64,000 nt of DNA from Chloropicon primus (lineage: Eukaryota; Chlorophyta; Chloropicophyceae; Chloropicales; Chloropicaceae). The notes under the pieces are model-generated. The model was not told the DNA's origin. It saw only the letters and a list, made by a program, of their open reading frames with translations, and made no database searches. Each line of letters opens with the position of its first letter. Position 1 is the stretch's first letter. The stretch spans positions 1 through 64,000 of the forward strand of contig CP060761.1 of the NCBI GenBank assembly GCA_023205875.1, in the 5' to 3' direction. The translations under genes and the position numbers were made by a program. Below are positions 36,815 to 44,949 of the stretch, piece by piece.

Positions 36815-37389
36815 GAAGAAGGAATTACAAGGACCACGAAGAAAGGGATGGGGATGGAGATGAGGACAACGCAGAGGAAGAAAAGGAAAGGAAAAGAAAG
36901 GAAAGGGGGGAGGGGCATCTTTTCTTTCTTTCTTTTCTTGTCTATCCCCACGAGCACGAGGGAGGAGGAGGAAAACAAGGAAGAGGGCGGGAAGGACAGT
37001 TTGTATTTTCCGTTGTAGACCACGAGTTTCCCATCCAGAGGAAGAAGAAGAGAGGAGAGGGACCAGGATACAGCCTGAGCTGAGAAGCTGAGACGGAGAA
37101 GAAGAACGAACCAGGGGAAGGACAGGCGGCGACTTTTCCCACCACAAACGAGTGTAATCATAAATGTACACCAAAGGACCGCACTTGCATATGCTTTTGC
37201 GGGTGAAAAAGTGTCGCCGTCTCTCATGGACGGTCGCGAACTCCGAAAACTACGAGTTGTATGGCCAATACGTCAATACGTCCAAAGCCCATGGAGGTTT
37301 AGAAAGGAGGAACGCAGTGACAACCAAAATCGAATAGAGTGGAGTGGAACCACCACACATGAGTTACGCTAGTCTTCCACTTCGACAGC

Positions 37390-37920
37390 CTAGTGAAGAC
37401 CCAACTTCATTTCGAACCAGGGGTCCTTCCCGTGGACGACGGGGGACGGCCCGACCAGGTCAAACCCCGCCTTGAGATACAGGCCCTTGAGGCCCTCCTT
37501 GCAGATCAGGCGCACTTCCTTCACCCCGTTCTCCCCGTCGCGCCTCAGCGACTGGACGTACTCGCGGAGCATGGCGAGGGCGACCCCCTTCCGCCTGAGG
37601 GCCGGCGCCACGACCACGCTGTGCACGCAGAGGAGGCTCCCCTCTGGCTCGTGGTTCGACATTGTCTCGTGCGTCAGCTCGGTCGAGGTCGTCAGGGTCC
37701 CGTTCACGAAGCCGGCGAGGTCCCCTCCCTTCCCCCCGACACTTGTCCCGGTCGTCTCGGCCAGGACGAAAAATCTTCCTGCTTCCCTAATCCTCTTCTC
37801 AATCCCACCCCTCGTTGCCGCCTCGTCCTCTGGGTACGACGCCGCCTCCAGAGCGTAAATCTCGTCCACGTCCTTCGCCCCCGCACCCCTGTACCTCAAG
37901 CCCTCTCCCTCCCCCTCCAT
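37390..37920 (-). CDS. AANAT: Arylalkylamine N-acetyltransferase-like GNAT enzyme
   Basis: A 176-residue single-domain GNAT protein of the size usual for the AANAT family. It would transfer an acetyl group from acetyl-CoA to an amine such as serotonin, tryptamine or a polyamine. The acetyl-CoA loop is seen as VHSVVVAPALRRKGVA (about residues 98-113, the R/Q-x-x-G-x-A signature), followed by LICKEGLKGLYLKAGF and GPSPVVHG with a C-terminal WFEMKL, which match the yeast/algal non-vertebrate AANAT pattern. No targeting peptide is obvious, so a cytosolic location is inferred. The start is ATG 37920; it is divergent from the FG-protein gene across 296 bp. The exact substrate cannot be read from sequence; a polyamine or other GNAT specificity remains possible. 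Confidence 0.8.
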   Translation of the reverse strand: MEGEGEGLRYRGAGAKDVDEIYALEAASYPEDEAATRGGIEKRIREAGRFFVLAETTGTSVGGKGGDLAGFVNGTLTTSTELTHETMSNHEPEGSLLCVHSVVVAPALRRKGVALAMLREYVQSLRRDGENGVKEVRLICKEGLKGLYLKAGFDLVGPSPVVHGKDPWFEMKLGLH

Positions 37921-37931
37921 TCCGTTGTGGC

Positions 37932-37963
<32 letters not shown>

Positions 37964-38216
37964 ATGATGTTGCTGATGGGATCAATTCCCTTTCAAAAGT
38001 CTTGGTGGTTTGTTCGGTGACCGTGCAAACCAGATACCCGAAAGGTCTGAAGCGGACCCCTACGTCCCTGGCCCGTCCTCCCTCCCCTCGCCGTGCCGTG
38101 CCGTGCCGTGTCTTGGCCTCGCCCAAGTCCAAGTCCAAGTCCGAGTCCAAGCGGGAAGCCTTCTTTCCCGGGAAAAAAACAGCATAAAAGAGAGGAGCAG
38201 AGGAGGAGGAGGAGGC
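37921..38216. promoter_or_regulatory. Divergent promoter gap with a TTTCCCGGGAAA palindrome
   Basis: This separates two divergent genes. A CTG/ATG triplet run occupies 37932-37978. A perfect 12-bp palindrome TTTCCCGGGAAA (38164-38175) and a CATAAAAG TATA-like sequence (about 38182-38189) sit 28-53 bases before the ATG at 38217. The palindrome contains overlapping E2F-like half sites, but binding is only a guess. Confidence 0.4.
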
Positions 38217-39251
38217 ATGGGTCGGAACAACAGGAACTACAACAACAACAGGAGGGGAGGAGGAGGAAGACAAGGGGGAGGGAATGTGTCCAACTCCTTT
38301 GGCTTCGGTGGTGGAGGAGGAGGAAGACAAGGGGGAGGGAGCGTGTCCAACTCCTTTGGCTTCGGTGGAGGAGGAGGGGGCTCGAACAACAGGTATAACA
38401 ACAACAATAACAACAACAACAACAACAACAAGTATAACGGCAACAGGAGCCGAGGGTACGACAAGAGCAGCAGGGGTGGAGGGAGGGACGGGGGAGGGAA
38501 CGTTTCTGGGTCGTTTGGCTTCGGTGGAGGGGGTGGTTCCTCGCGATTAGGGCCACCAACCAACAGCTACAACAACAACAACTATAGCAGCAGCAGCAGC
38601 AGCAGCAACCGGTACAACAACAACAACAACAACAACAATGGAGGGAGGGGGAACCACTTTGGAGGTGGGGGGAACCGGGGAGGTGGAGGAGGACCCAGCA
38701 ACAGCTTTGGGTTCGGAGGGGGGGGGGGCTCGCAGGGAGCGGCACCGACCAACTACAACTACAACAATAGCAACTACAGCGGGGGGAGGACGAGCAACTT
38801 TGGGGGTGGGAGTGGTTGGGGGGGAGGGGGAGGAGGCCCCAGCAACAGCTTTGGGTTCGGAGGGGGTGGGGGCTCTCAGGGAGTCGCGCCCATGAACAAC
38901 AGCAGCAGCGGCGGCTTCAACAACGGGGGGGGGGCGAGCAACTTTGGCGGGGGGAGCGGCTTCGGAGGCGGCTTCGGAGGCGGCGGCGCGAGCGGAGGAT
39001 TCCAACCGCAGCAGCAGCAATTCGGGGGAGGGGGCACGCATAACGGATTCGGGCAGCAGCCCAAAGTGGACGTGCCCAAGGTGGAGCAGCTTGTTGCCTC
39101 CACGGACATTGAGATCAACAAAGATGCCGGCAGCAGCGCCAGTGCCGCCAGTGCCAGCGCCACCAGCAATCATGACCAGGACTGGCTCAAGCCCTCCTTC
39201 AACATGGGGGAGATTCCTGAAATTCCACCTCCGCAGAACCTTTGTTACTAG
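38217..39251 (+). CDS. FG-repeat nucleoporin-like protein with Nup42-type C-terminus
   Basis: This 344-residue protein is dominated by Gly, Asn and FG motifs. SFGFGGGGG recurs at least five times, with NFGGG and long poly-Asn tracts between. The C-terminus ends WLKPSFNMGEIPEIPPPQNL, which fits the F-x-x-G-x-IP-x-x-PPP-x-x-L ending of Nup42/hCG1, the segment that binds the mRNA export factor Gle1 at the cytoplasmic face of the nuclear pore. A short alpha-helical segment, PKVEQLVASTDIEI, precedes it. The CCCH zinc finger that opens animal Nup42 is absent, and I found none in upstream frames. The start at 38217 is the first ATG of the frame's repetitive part. It could otherwise be an hnRNP-like Gly-rich RNA-binding protein, but there is no RRM. 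Its stop lies 54 bp from that of the convergent peptidase gene. Confidence 0.68.
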   Translation: MGRNNRNYNNNRRGGGGRQGGGNVSNSFGFGGGGGGRQGGGSVSNSFGFGGGGGGSNNRYNNNNNNNNNNNKYNGNRSRGYDKSSRGGGRDGGGNVSGSFGFGGGGGSSRLGPPTNSYNNNNYSSSSSSSNRYNNNNNNNNGGRGNHFGGGGNRGGGGGPSNSFGFGGGGGSQGAAPTNYNYNNSNYSGGRTSNFGGGSGWGGGGGGPSNSFGFGGGGGSQGVAPMNNSSSGGFNNGGGASNFGGGSGFGGGFGGGGASGGFQPQQQQFGGGGTHNGFGQQPKVDVPKVEQLVASTDIEINKDAGSSASAASASATSNHDQDWLKPSFNMGEIPEIPPPQNLCY

Positions 39252-39305
39252 CGGCCCCGTAAACTAACTTTACATTGTGTTTTTATTGCAACATCATTCT
39301 CATCG

Positions 39306-41609
39306 TCACTTGTCTGCGAGGACCCAAGGCGTGCTTGTGGCCGCGGCCACGAACGAGTACACGTCCGCGTTCTGCTGGATCACTTTTTTGGTGGGCTTTC
39401 CTGCGCCGTGGCCCGCCCTCGTCTCGATCCGAGCGACCAGGGGATTCGTCTGCACGGGCTCCTCGCCGTTCTCCAGAATGCTTAGAATTTGTTGGTACTG
39501 GAGCTCCGCGATGAATTTCAGGGAGTGCAGGGGCACCACCCTGTCGTCGTGATCACCGGTAAGGACCATCGTGGCCGGATAAGTCACCTCCGAGCCGCTG
39601 GGCACGTTGTGCAAGGGCGAGTACTTCACGATGTACTCGAACATCTCGTCGCTGTCTTCGCTGTTGCCAAAGTCCGTGCACCACGCGTGGCCGATCGTGA
39701 ACCTCTGGAATTTGAGCATGTCCATTACCCCGACGTGTGCAATACCACACGCAAAGAGATCAGGACGCTGGTTGAGACATGCGCCCACCAATAGTCCTCC
39801 GTTGGAGCCGCCCTCTATCGCGAGCTTGTCCTCCGCGCAGTAGCCTTCCCGAATGAGAAACTCACCACACGACTGAAAGTCGTCGAAGACGTTTTGTTTC
39901 TGAAGTCCCACGCCGGCCTTGTGCCACTCCTCCCCGAATTCCCCTCCTCCCCTCAAGTTCGCAATGGCGACGACGCCGCCGAACCCCAGGATGTAGCTCA
40001 ATCTGCTGGCGGAGAAGCTCGGAGTCAGCGAAATATTGAAGCCTCCGTAGCCGTAGAGAAGCGCAGCGCCCTTTGGGCTCTCCCCCCTCAGCTCGCCCAC
40101 CGCCCCCTTGGTTCCGACGACGAACATCGGGACCCTTGTCCCGTCCTTGCTTTTGACAAAGACTTGCTCGGTGACCAGATCTTCTGGTTTGTACGCCGGG
40201 CAGTTTAGCTCCGTTTCCTTGAAGACCTCGACTTTGCATGACGATCCAGAGACGTCAAGCCTGAAGATTGAGCCGGGGGAGGTGAAGGAAGTGAATTTCA
40301 CAAAGGCCTCGTCGTCATCCGCGTTTCCCGTGAAGCCCGCAACCGAACCGACAGGAAGCTCGTCCAAACTACGCTTGAGCTCTCCGGTGCCGCTCGAACG
40401 GTGCTGCAAGATGTGCCGAGCGTTGTGCAAGTAACAGGTGACCAAGTTGCCGCCTTTCATGGCAGAAACCCACTCGAGGACGTCCGCTGGGTCTTCGGGG
40501 ATCAGAGTTTCCCAAGCCTCGGGCGTCCCAAAATTGGTCTTGTCCGCGACATCGACTCTCAGGACCTTGGATCGGGGAGCCTTGTGGTTCGTCTTGAACA
40601 CGAAAGCGCTGCCATCGTTACTGACGTACTCGTACTCCGCCTCAAAATCATCAATCACGGCGATGGCGTCCGCAAAGGTTGAGCCCTGCGGCAATGCCAG
40701 GTCCTCAGCAAGAGGCAAGAGGTGCAGCTGGTTGACGGCGTCGCAACCTTTGCAGATGGTTAGGACGGCCCACCTCCCGTCATCGCTGATTTCTGCGCCC
40801 ATCATGTACTGGCTCTCTTCGCCCTTCGCCTCCCAGATGAGTGCGTCGTCCTTTTGGTTAGAACCAACCCTGTGGTACATGAGGCGCTGGTTCTCGTTGC
40901 TGCCGGTTTCCGTACCGGCCTTGTCCAACGAGACCGAAGGCTCAGGGTACGAGTTGTAGAAGAATCCTTTGTTGTCGTGGGTCCACGCCAAGGAAGAAAA
41001 CTTGACCCACATCAGCTTGTCCTCCATCTCCACGGGCTTTCCCCCGTCTTCTATTCCCAGCACCCTGACCTCCTTCCAGTCGCTCCCCCCGCTGCTGAGG
41101 GCGTAGGCCAGCAGCTTCCCGTCCTTGGTGAAGCTGGCCGAGCTCAGCGAGACGGTTCCGTCGTCACTGAGCTGGTTGGGATCGATCACCACTTGCGAGG
41201 TCTCGTCCATTCTTTTCGGATCGACGGCGCCAGACTGGGAGTAGAGCACAGACTGAGCCTGGAGACCCGTGTTGTGATAGTAGAACACCAAGTCCCCCTT
41301 CTTCCTCGGCGCCGTCGTCTTGGGGTAGTCCATGAGCGTGGTCATCAGCTCAGTGTAGTCGGCACGACCCGGACACTCCTCGAGAACTTGTTCTGTAAGC
41401 TTGTTCTGCTCCCGGACGAACTCCTTGCAGATGTCTGCCTCGGGATCTTCGAGCTCGTGGAAGACATCTAATACTTTCTTTCCTGGCCTCGGCTCGAAGT
41501 ACGTCTCCCCTCGGCATGGCGTTTTGGGATACATCCTGGGGTCGACCTTGAGGCCTCCCCTCTTCGCCCCCAGCCTCTGCACCTTCTTCGGCACCTGGCC
41601 CTGCATCAT
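39306..41609 (-). CDS. PREP: Prolyl oligopeptidase (prolyl endopeptidase, S9A)
   Basis: A 767-residue serine peptidase that cuts after proline in short peptides, normally cytosolic. It is collinear with mammalian PREP from the N-terminus (HELEDPEADICKEFVREQN) through the seven-bladed propeller to the alpha/beta-hydrolase domain. The catalytic triad is visible: Ser about 602 in GGSNGG, Asp about 689 in GDHDDRVVPLHS and His about 734 in RAGHGAGK. YGYGGFNISLTPSFS and ANLRGGGEFGEEWHKAG are further family blocks. It is some 50 residues longer than animal PREP, mostly at the N-terminus (basic, about 25 residues) and in a QYQQILSILENGEEP loop. Two tandem ATGs open the frame; the outer one is given. 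It is convergent with the FG protein on the left. Confidence 0.97.
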   Translation of the reverse strand: MMQGQVPKKVQRLGAKRGGLKVDPRMYPKTPCRGETYFEPRPGKKVLDVFHELEDPEADICKEFVREQNKLTEQVLEECPGRADYTELMTTLMDYPKTTAPRKKGDLVFYYHNTGLQAQSVLYSQSGAVDPKRMDETSQVVIDPNQLSDDGTVSLSSASFTKDGKLLAYALSSGGSDWKEVRVLGIEDGGKPVEMEDKLMWVKFSSLAWTHDNKGFFYNSYPEPSVSLDKAGTETGSNENQRLMYHRVGSNQKDDALIWEAKGEESQYMMGAEISDDGRWAVLTICKGCDAVNQLHLLPLAEDLALPQGSTFADAIAVIDDFEAEYEYVSNDGSAFVFKTNHKAPRSKVLRVDVADKTNFGTPEAWETLIPEDPADVLEWVSAMKGGNLVTCYLHNARHILQHRSSGTGELKRSLDELPVGSVAGFTGNADDDEAFVKFTSFTSPGSIFRLDVSGSSCKVEVFKETELNCPAYKPEDLVTEQVFVKSKDGTRVPMFVVGTKGAVGELRGESPKGAALLYGYGGFNISLTPSFSASRLSYILGFGGVVAIANLRGGGEFGEEWHKAGVGLQKQNVFDDFQSCGEFLIREGYCAEDKLAIEGGSNGGLLVGACLNQRPDLFACGIAHVGVMDMLKFQRFTIGHAWCTDFGNSEDSDEMFEYIVKYSPLHNVPSGSEVTYPATMVLTGDHDDRVVPLHSLKFIAELQYQQILSILENGEEPVQTNPLVARIETRAGHGAGKPTKKVIQQNADVYSFVAAATSTPWVLADK

Positions 41610-41916
41610 ATGATCGATCGACGATATGGTATGGCGTCCGAGCCCACACCCTCCGCTGCTGTGACAGCCACAAAATTATCGGGTTTGCTTGCTGGAAGGA
41701 GGGGATTGGAGGGAAATGAAATGAAACGGATGTCCCTCTGATTCGCCTTGGGTTGCTTTTCTGAAACCACACACACACACAAACACACACACAAGCACAC
41801 ACAACTTTTGTCTAATTTTTGTCCCCCTCCAGAACAAGAGAACTTCTCGGAACGGCCCCGGCGGAGTCGTCATCATCGGCGTCGGGTTCGTAAATAATAA
41901 TATGGATTGAATGATT
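41610..41916. other. Gap with (CA)n microsatellite
   Basis: This 307-bp gap lies between two minus-strand genes, so it must hold the peptidase promoter and the reductase 3' end. An imperfect (CA)n run lies at about 41768-41803. Nothing else is recognisable. Confidence 0.6.
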
Positions 41917-43164
41917 TCAGTGGAAGAAGAGGTGCTTGCTCACGAGGCCTTCCCTCTTGGCGTCCAGCCAGAGCTCCTTGGGGACATGGGATCCGAGGGA
42001 GCCCAAGCTCTCCTTGAGCTCGGCCACGGACTTGACCCCGATGGCGACCTTCTTGACGCACTTTGGGAGGAAGGCGAAGGCCAGGGCCACCGCGGCGATG
42101 CTCGTGCCGTGGTTCTGGCACAGGACCCTCCACCTCCTGGCCTTGTCGACCATGGCCCTTTGGGCGGGGGCGTACCTCACCGTGTTTCCTCCCATGATGA
42201 GGCCCGAGGCGAAGACGCCGGCGTTGTGCACCTCGACGCCGTGCCTCTGGCAGTACAGGAGGAGGTCGTGGGCCGACTGGTCCAGGAGGTTCCAGCTCCC
42301 GGCGATCATCACCGTGTCTATGAGGTAGCCGCAGCTGGACTTGAGGGCCCTGAGCGCGAACTCGGGGTCGTTCACCCCGATCCCGATGCTTCCGACCTTG
42401 CCCTCCCGCTTCAGCTTCCCCAGGCCAGCGAGGGCGCCCGCTGCCTTGCCGGTCGCGGTGGCCCTCGCCAGAATCTCCTCCGTCTCGCAGTCGTGGACCC
42501 GCAGGCCGTACACGTGGCCGTCGATCCTCTCCTCGCTCTCCTTGAAGCTGGTTCTGGCGCCCTCCGCGGAGTAATCCAGAACCGCCACGCGGTCCTCCGG
42601 GATGCCCTTGAAGATGCAGCCCTCGCTACCCGCGACGTTGTCCCACTGCACTTCCGACTCGTCTATGGTTTTGCCCACCTCGCCCCTGCCCCGGATCAGC
42701 CGACCCACCTTGGTGTACACCTTCACCTTCTCGGCCTTCCTGGTCAAGGAGTTGGGCATCATCCGGATCTTCCGCAGGCAGGACCCGATCCTCTCCTCGC
42801 TCAGCCCGAGGCCGTAGTGCGGCGCGGTGTCGATGTGGCACACCCCGCAGTCCAGGGCCTCCTTGAGAACCAGGAAGACCTCCTCCTCCGAGATGGGCTG
42901 GAACATTCCGGCGAAGGCCGAACCCCCGAGAAGAATGTCCTTGGCCTCCAGGAGGTCGCCCTTGCCCTTGCTCGTGCCCCTAAGCTGCAGCCGGTTGAAC
43001 CGCGCCACCATCGACCTCACACATTTCACGGCGATCGCCCCGCACAGCAACACCAACCCTGCCTTGCTCGCCGCATCCTCCAACAGAGGAGCCGTTTTCG
43101 ACACCAGGGCACTGCGGGCCTCCCCGACCTCCTCCTCCTCCCCTTCCCTCGCCTCGTCTCCCAT
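41917..43164 (-). CDS. Aldo/keto reductase, D-threo-aldose dehydrogenase-like, with N-terminal membrane segment
   Basis: A 415-residue NAD(P)-dependent oxidoreductase. The AKR tetrad is complete: Asp112 and Tyr117 in HIDTAPHYGLGLSEERIG, Lys152 in VYTKVGR and His224 in LRVHDCE. The TAPHYGLGLSEER sequence and VAVLDYSAEG resemble the D-threo-aldose (L-fucose) / L-galactose dehydrogenase group. In plants an enzyme of this kind makes L-galactonolactone for ascorbate, so sugar oxidation is the likely role, but the substrate is not certain. The family is usually 320-350 residues. Here about 70 extra N-terminal residues include an acidic stretch and a hydrophobic helix (about 35-50), suggesting membrane anchoring or organelle import. 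The start is the first ATG of the frame (43164). It is divergent from KAS III. Confidence 0.88.
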   Translation of the reverse strand: MGDEAREGEEEEVGEARSALVSKTAPLLEDAASKAGLVLLCGAIAVKCVRSMVARFNRLQLRGTSKGKGDLLEAKDILLGGSAFAGMFQPISEEEVFLVLKEALDCGVCHIDTAPHYGLGLSEERIGSCLRKIRMMPNSLTRKAEKVKVYTKVGRLIRGRGEVGKTIDESEVQWDNVAGSEGCIFKGIPEDRVAVLDYSAEGARTSFKESEERIDGHVYGLRVHDCETEEILARATATGKAAGALAGLGKLKREGKVGSIGIGVNDPEFALRALKSSCGYLIDTVMIAGSWNLLDQSAHDLLLYCQRHGVEVHNAGVFASGLIMGGNTVRYAPAQRAMVDKARRWRVLCQNHGTSIAAVALAFAFLPKCVKKVAIGVKSVAELKESLGSLGSHVPKELWLDAKREGLVSKHLFFH

Positions 43165-43590
43165 GCCCCTGTGCTTCCGCTGAGCGCGAAGAACCCCAGT
43201 CAACCTCTGACCAACGCAATGCAACGTGCCCCCCTCTCCCTGTCCTGGTGTTCCTGTTTGTGTGTTGCCTTCCTCTTCCTCTTCCTCACTCCCGCCTCCT
43301 CTCGTCACCCATTAAGCCAGCCCTCGTCCTGGCGTCTCGTCCCTGTTCCCAACCCAATCCAATCCAATCCACAATCCACAACCCGCCCCCTCGTCCTCGT
43401 CGCTCTGTCGTCGTCGCTCGTCGCTCTGTCGTCGTCGCTGTCGTCGTCTCCTCTCTTATCTTTTATCTTGGTTGATCTTCAACGAGAGCCACCCATTGCA
43501 GGGGAGCGCCTCATAACGCACCGCCGAACACAAACAACGAGCGACGAGCGACGAGCGACGAGCGACGAGGGGGGACGAGGAGGAGAGAAC
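43165..43590. promoter_or_regulatory. Bidirectional promoter gap, reductase / KAS III
   Basis: This 426-bp gap between divergent start codons contains three head-to-tail CCAAT motifs (43354-43368). It also holds a GTCGTCGCTCGTCGCTCT duplicated stretch (about 43398-43450) and, just before ATG 43591, a (GACGAGC)n run (about 43535-43568). The last two are partly complementary and could pair. CCAAT clusters are common in plant promoters; the function here is inferred. Confidence 0.4.
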
Positions 43591-44832
43591 ATGAGGCAGG
43601 ACCCCTGCCGGCGGTGCCAGGGGAGGACGCACCCCGCCGCAACAAACACCACGGCGTTGAGGAGGAGGACGACGAGGACGACGACGAGGACGAGGAGGAG
43701 GAGGGAGGTGTGCAGAGGGGGGAGGGAGGGGGGGGAGGACGCCTCCGCCGCCACGACGACCGCCACGACGACCGCCGCCACGAGGACGACGAGGGGGAAA
43801 GGACTGGAGGGTTGTCCGTGGGTGAAGGGGGTGAGGGTGCTGGGGTGCGGGAGCAAAGTGCCGAACAGGATTGTCACGAACACGGACCTCGAGAGGCTGG
43901 TGGAGACGAACGACGAGTGGATCCGGACGAGGACGGGGATCTGCGAGAGGAGGGTGCTGGGGGAGGGGGAGGATCTGTCGTCTCTCGCGGCGGAGGCGGC
44001 GAGGGAGGCACTGAAGGCGTCCGGGGTCGCGCCCGAGGAGCTCGACCTCATCATCCTGGCGACCTCCTCGTCGGACGACCTGTTCGGGAGCGCGTGCAGC
44101 GTGCAGGCGGCCCTCGGGGCGCCCCAGGCGGCCTGCTTCGATCTCACGAGCGCCTGCAGCGGCTTCGTGGTCGGGCTCATCACGGGGGCCCAGTACATCA
44201 GGAGCGGCGCCTACGGCAAGATCCTCGTGGTGGGGGCGGACGCCCTCAGTCGCTTCGTGGACTGGACGGACAGGAATACTTGCATTCTCTTCGGGGACGG
44301 GTGCGGGGCCTGCGTCCTGGGGGCCCAGGACCCGTCCGAGTTCGGCTGCAACCTGCTTAGTTTCCACATCGAGAGCGACGGGACGGGGAGGAAGCACCTC
44401 AACGCGGGGTTCAGCGGGTTTGGGGACAAGTCCTCCGTCGGGACTGGCGCGGAGGAGAGGGGCAAGGAAGGGTCGTACGCCAACATCTGCATGTCGGGCC
44501 AGGACGTCTTCAAGTGGGCGGTCAGGGCCGTGCCCTCCGTGGTCCAGAAAGCCGTCGAATCCAGTGACCTGAGCACGGTGGGCGACATCGACTGGCTGGT
44601 GCTCCACCAGGCCAACACCAGGATCCTGGAAAGCGCCGCGCAGAGGCTCGGAATTCCCTCGGAGAAGGTGATCTCGAACATCGACAAGTATGGGAACACG
44701 AGCGCGGCCAGCGTGCCGCTGGCTCTGGACGAGGCCGTCAAGAGCGGCCAAATCAAGAAGGGGGACGTGATCGCCACGGCCGGTTTTGGAGCAGGGTTGA
44801 CCGCGGCATCCGCCGTCTTCCTGTGGGACTAG
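43591..44832 (+). CDS. KAS3: 3-ketoacyl-ACP synthase III (KAS III / FabH), plastid
   Basis: A 413-residue enzyme that condenses acetyl-CoA with malonyl-ACP to start fatty acid synthesis in the plastid. The catalytic residues are seen: Cys189 in DLTSACSGF, His339 in LVLHQANTRI and Asn369 in YGNTSAAS. Other family blocks are GCGSKVPNRIVTNTDLE, TNDEWIRTRTGI and the C-terminal GFGAGLTAASAVF. The first 70 or so residues are rich in Arg and Thr, lack acidic residues until about residue 46, and precede the bacterial-like start, as expected of a plastid transit peptide. The frame is open for kilobases upstream, so the start was chosen as the ATG (43591) following the promoter gap. It is intronless. 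Confidence 0.96.
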   Translation: MRQDPCRRCQGRTHPAATNTTALRRRTTRTTTRTRRRREVCRGGREGGEDASAATTTATTTAATRTTRGKGLEGCPWVKGVRVLGCGSKVPNRIVTNTDLERLVETNDEWIRTRTGICERRVLGEGEDLSSLAAEAAREALKASGVAPEELDLIILATSSSDDLFGSACSVQAALGAPQAACFDLTSACSGFVVGLITGAQYIRSGAYGKILVVGADALSRFVDWTDRNTCILFGDGCGACVLGAQDPSEFGCNLLSFHIESDGTGRKHLNAGFSGFGDKSSVGTGAEERGKEGSYANICMSGQDVFKWAVRAVPSVVQKAVESSDLSTVGDIDWLVLHQANTRILESAAQRLGIPSEKVISNIDKYGNTSAASVPLALDEAVKSGQIKKGDVIATAGFGAGLTAASAVFLWD

Positions 44833-44949
44833 CGAGGGACGGGGACTTGGGGAGGGACTCGGGTGCTGCACGCTGCTGACGCGGCGGGTGGTCTGAGAGT
44901 TGAGAAGTGTATTATAAAACACGAAAAAAGTCTTTTTCTCCAAGCGTTT

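Larger units (their letters stand above)
36267..37389. other. Gene-free promoter region between the giant gene and the acetyltransferase
   Basis: This 1.1-kb gap holds the upstream region of the giant gene and the 3' flank of the acetyltransferase. It contains a duplicated GGTTCACCCC motif (36520-36545), AGAACAAG-rich and GAAGCATAGAACAA repeats (36590-36700), a heptamer minisatellite, and purine-rich sequence at 36830-37000. Hydrophobic frames on the minus strand are products of the polypurine composition and I do not call them genes. Confidence 0.6.

Noticed and set aside
36586-37227. 213-codon hydrophobic frame on the minus strand
   Set aside because: It translates the heptamer repeat (YVLCLMS repeats) and a polypurine tract; composition explains the hydrophobicity.
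43165-43308. Longer N-terminus of the aldo/keto reductase from an upstream GTG
   Set aside because: Non-ATG start in a eukaryotic gene and low-complexity Glu/Gly sequence; ATG 43164 is preferred.
41911-43590. Upstream extension of the KAS III frame across the reductase gene
   Set aside because: The frame is open only by composition and crosses a gene on the other strand and the promoter gap; ATG 43591 gives a transit peptide plus full enzyme.
43456-44943. 495-codon minus frame over KAS III
   Set aside because: Antisense to a firmly identified gene with catalytic residues; Pro/Arg/His-rich as expected for the antisense of GC-rich coding sequence.
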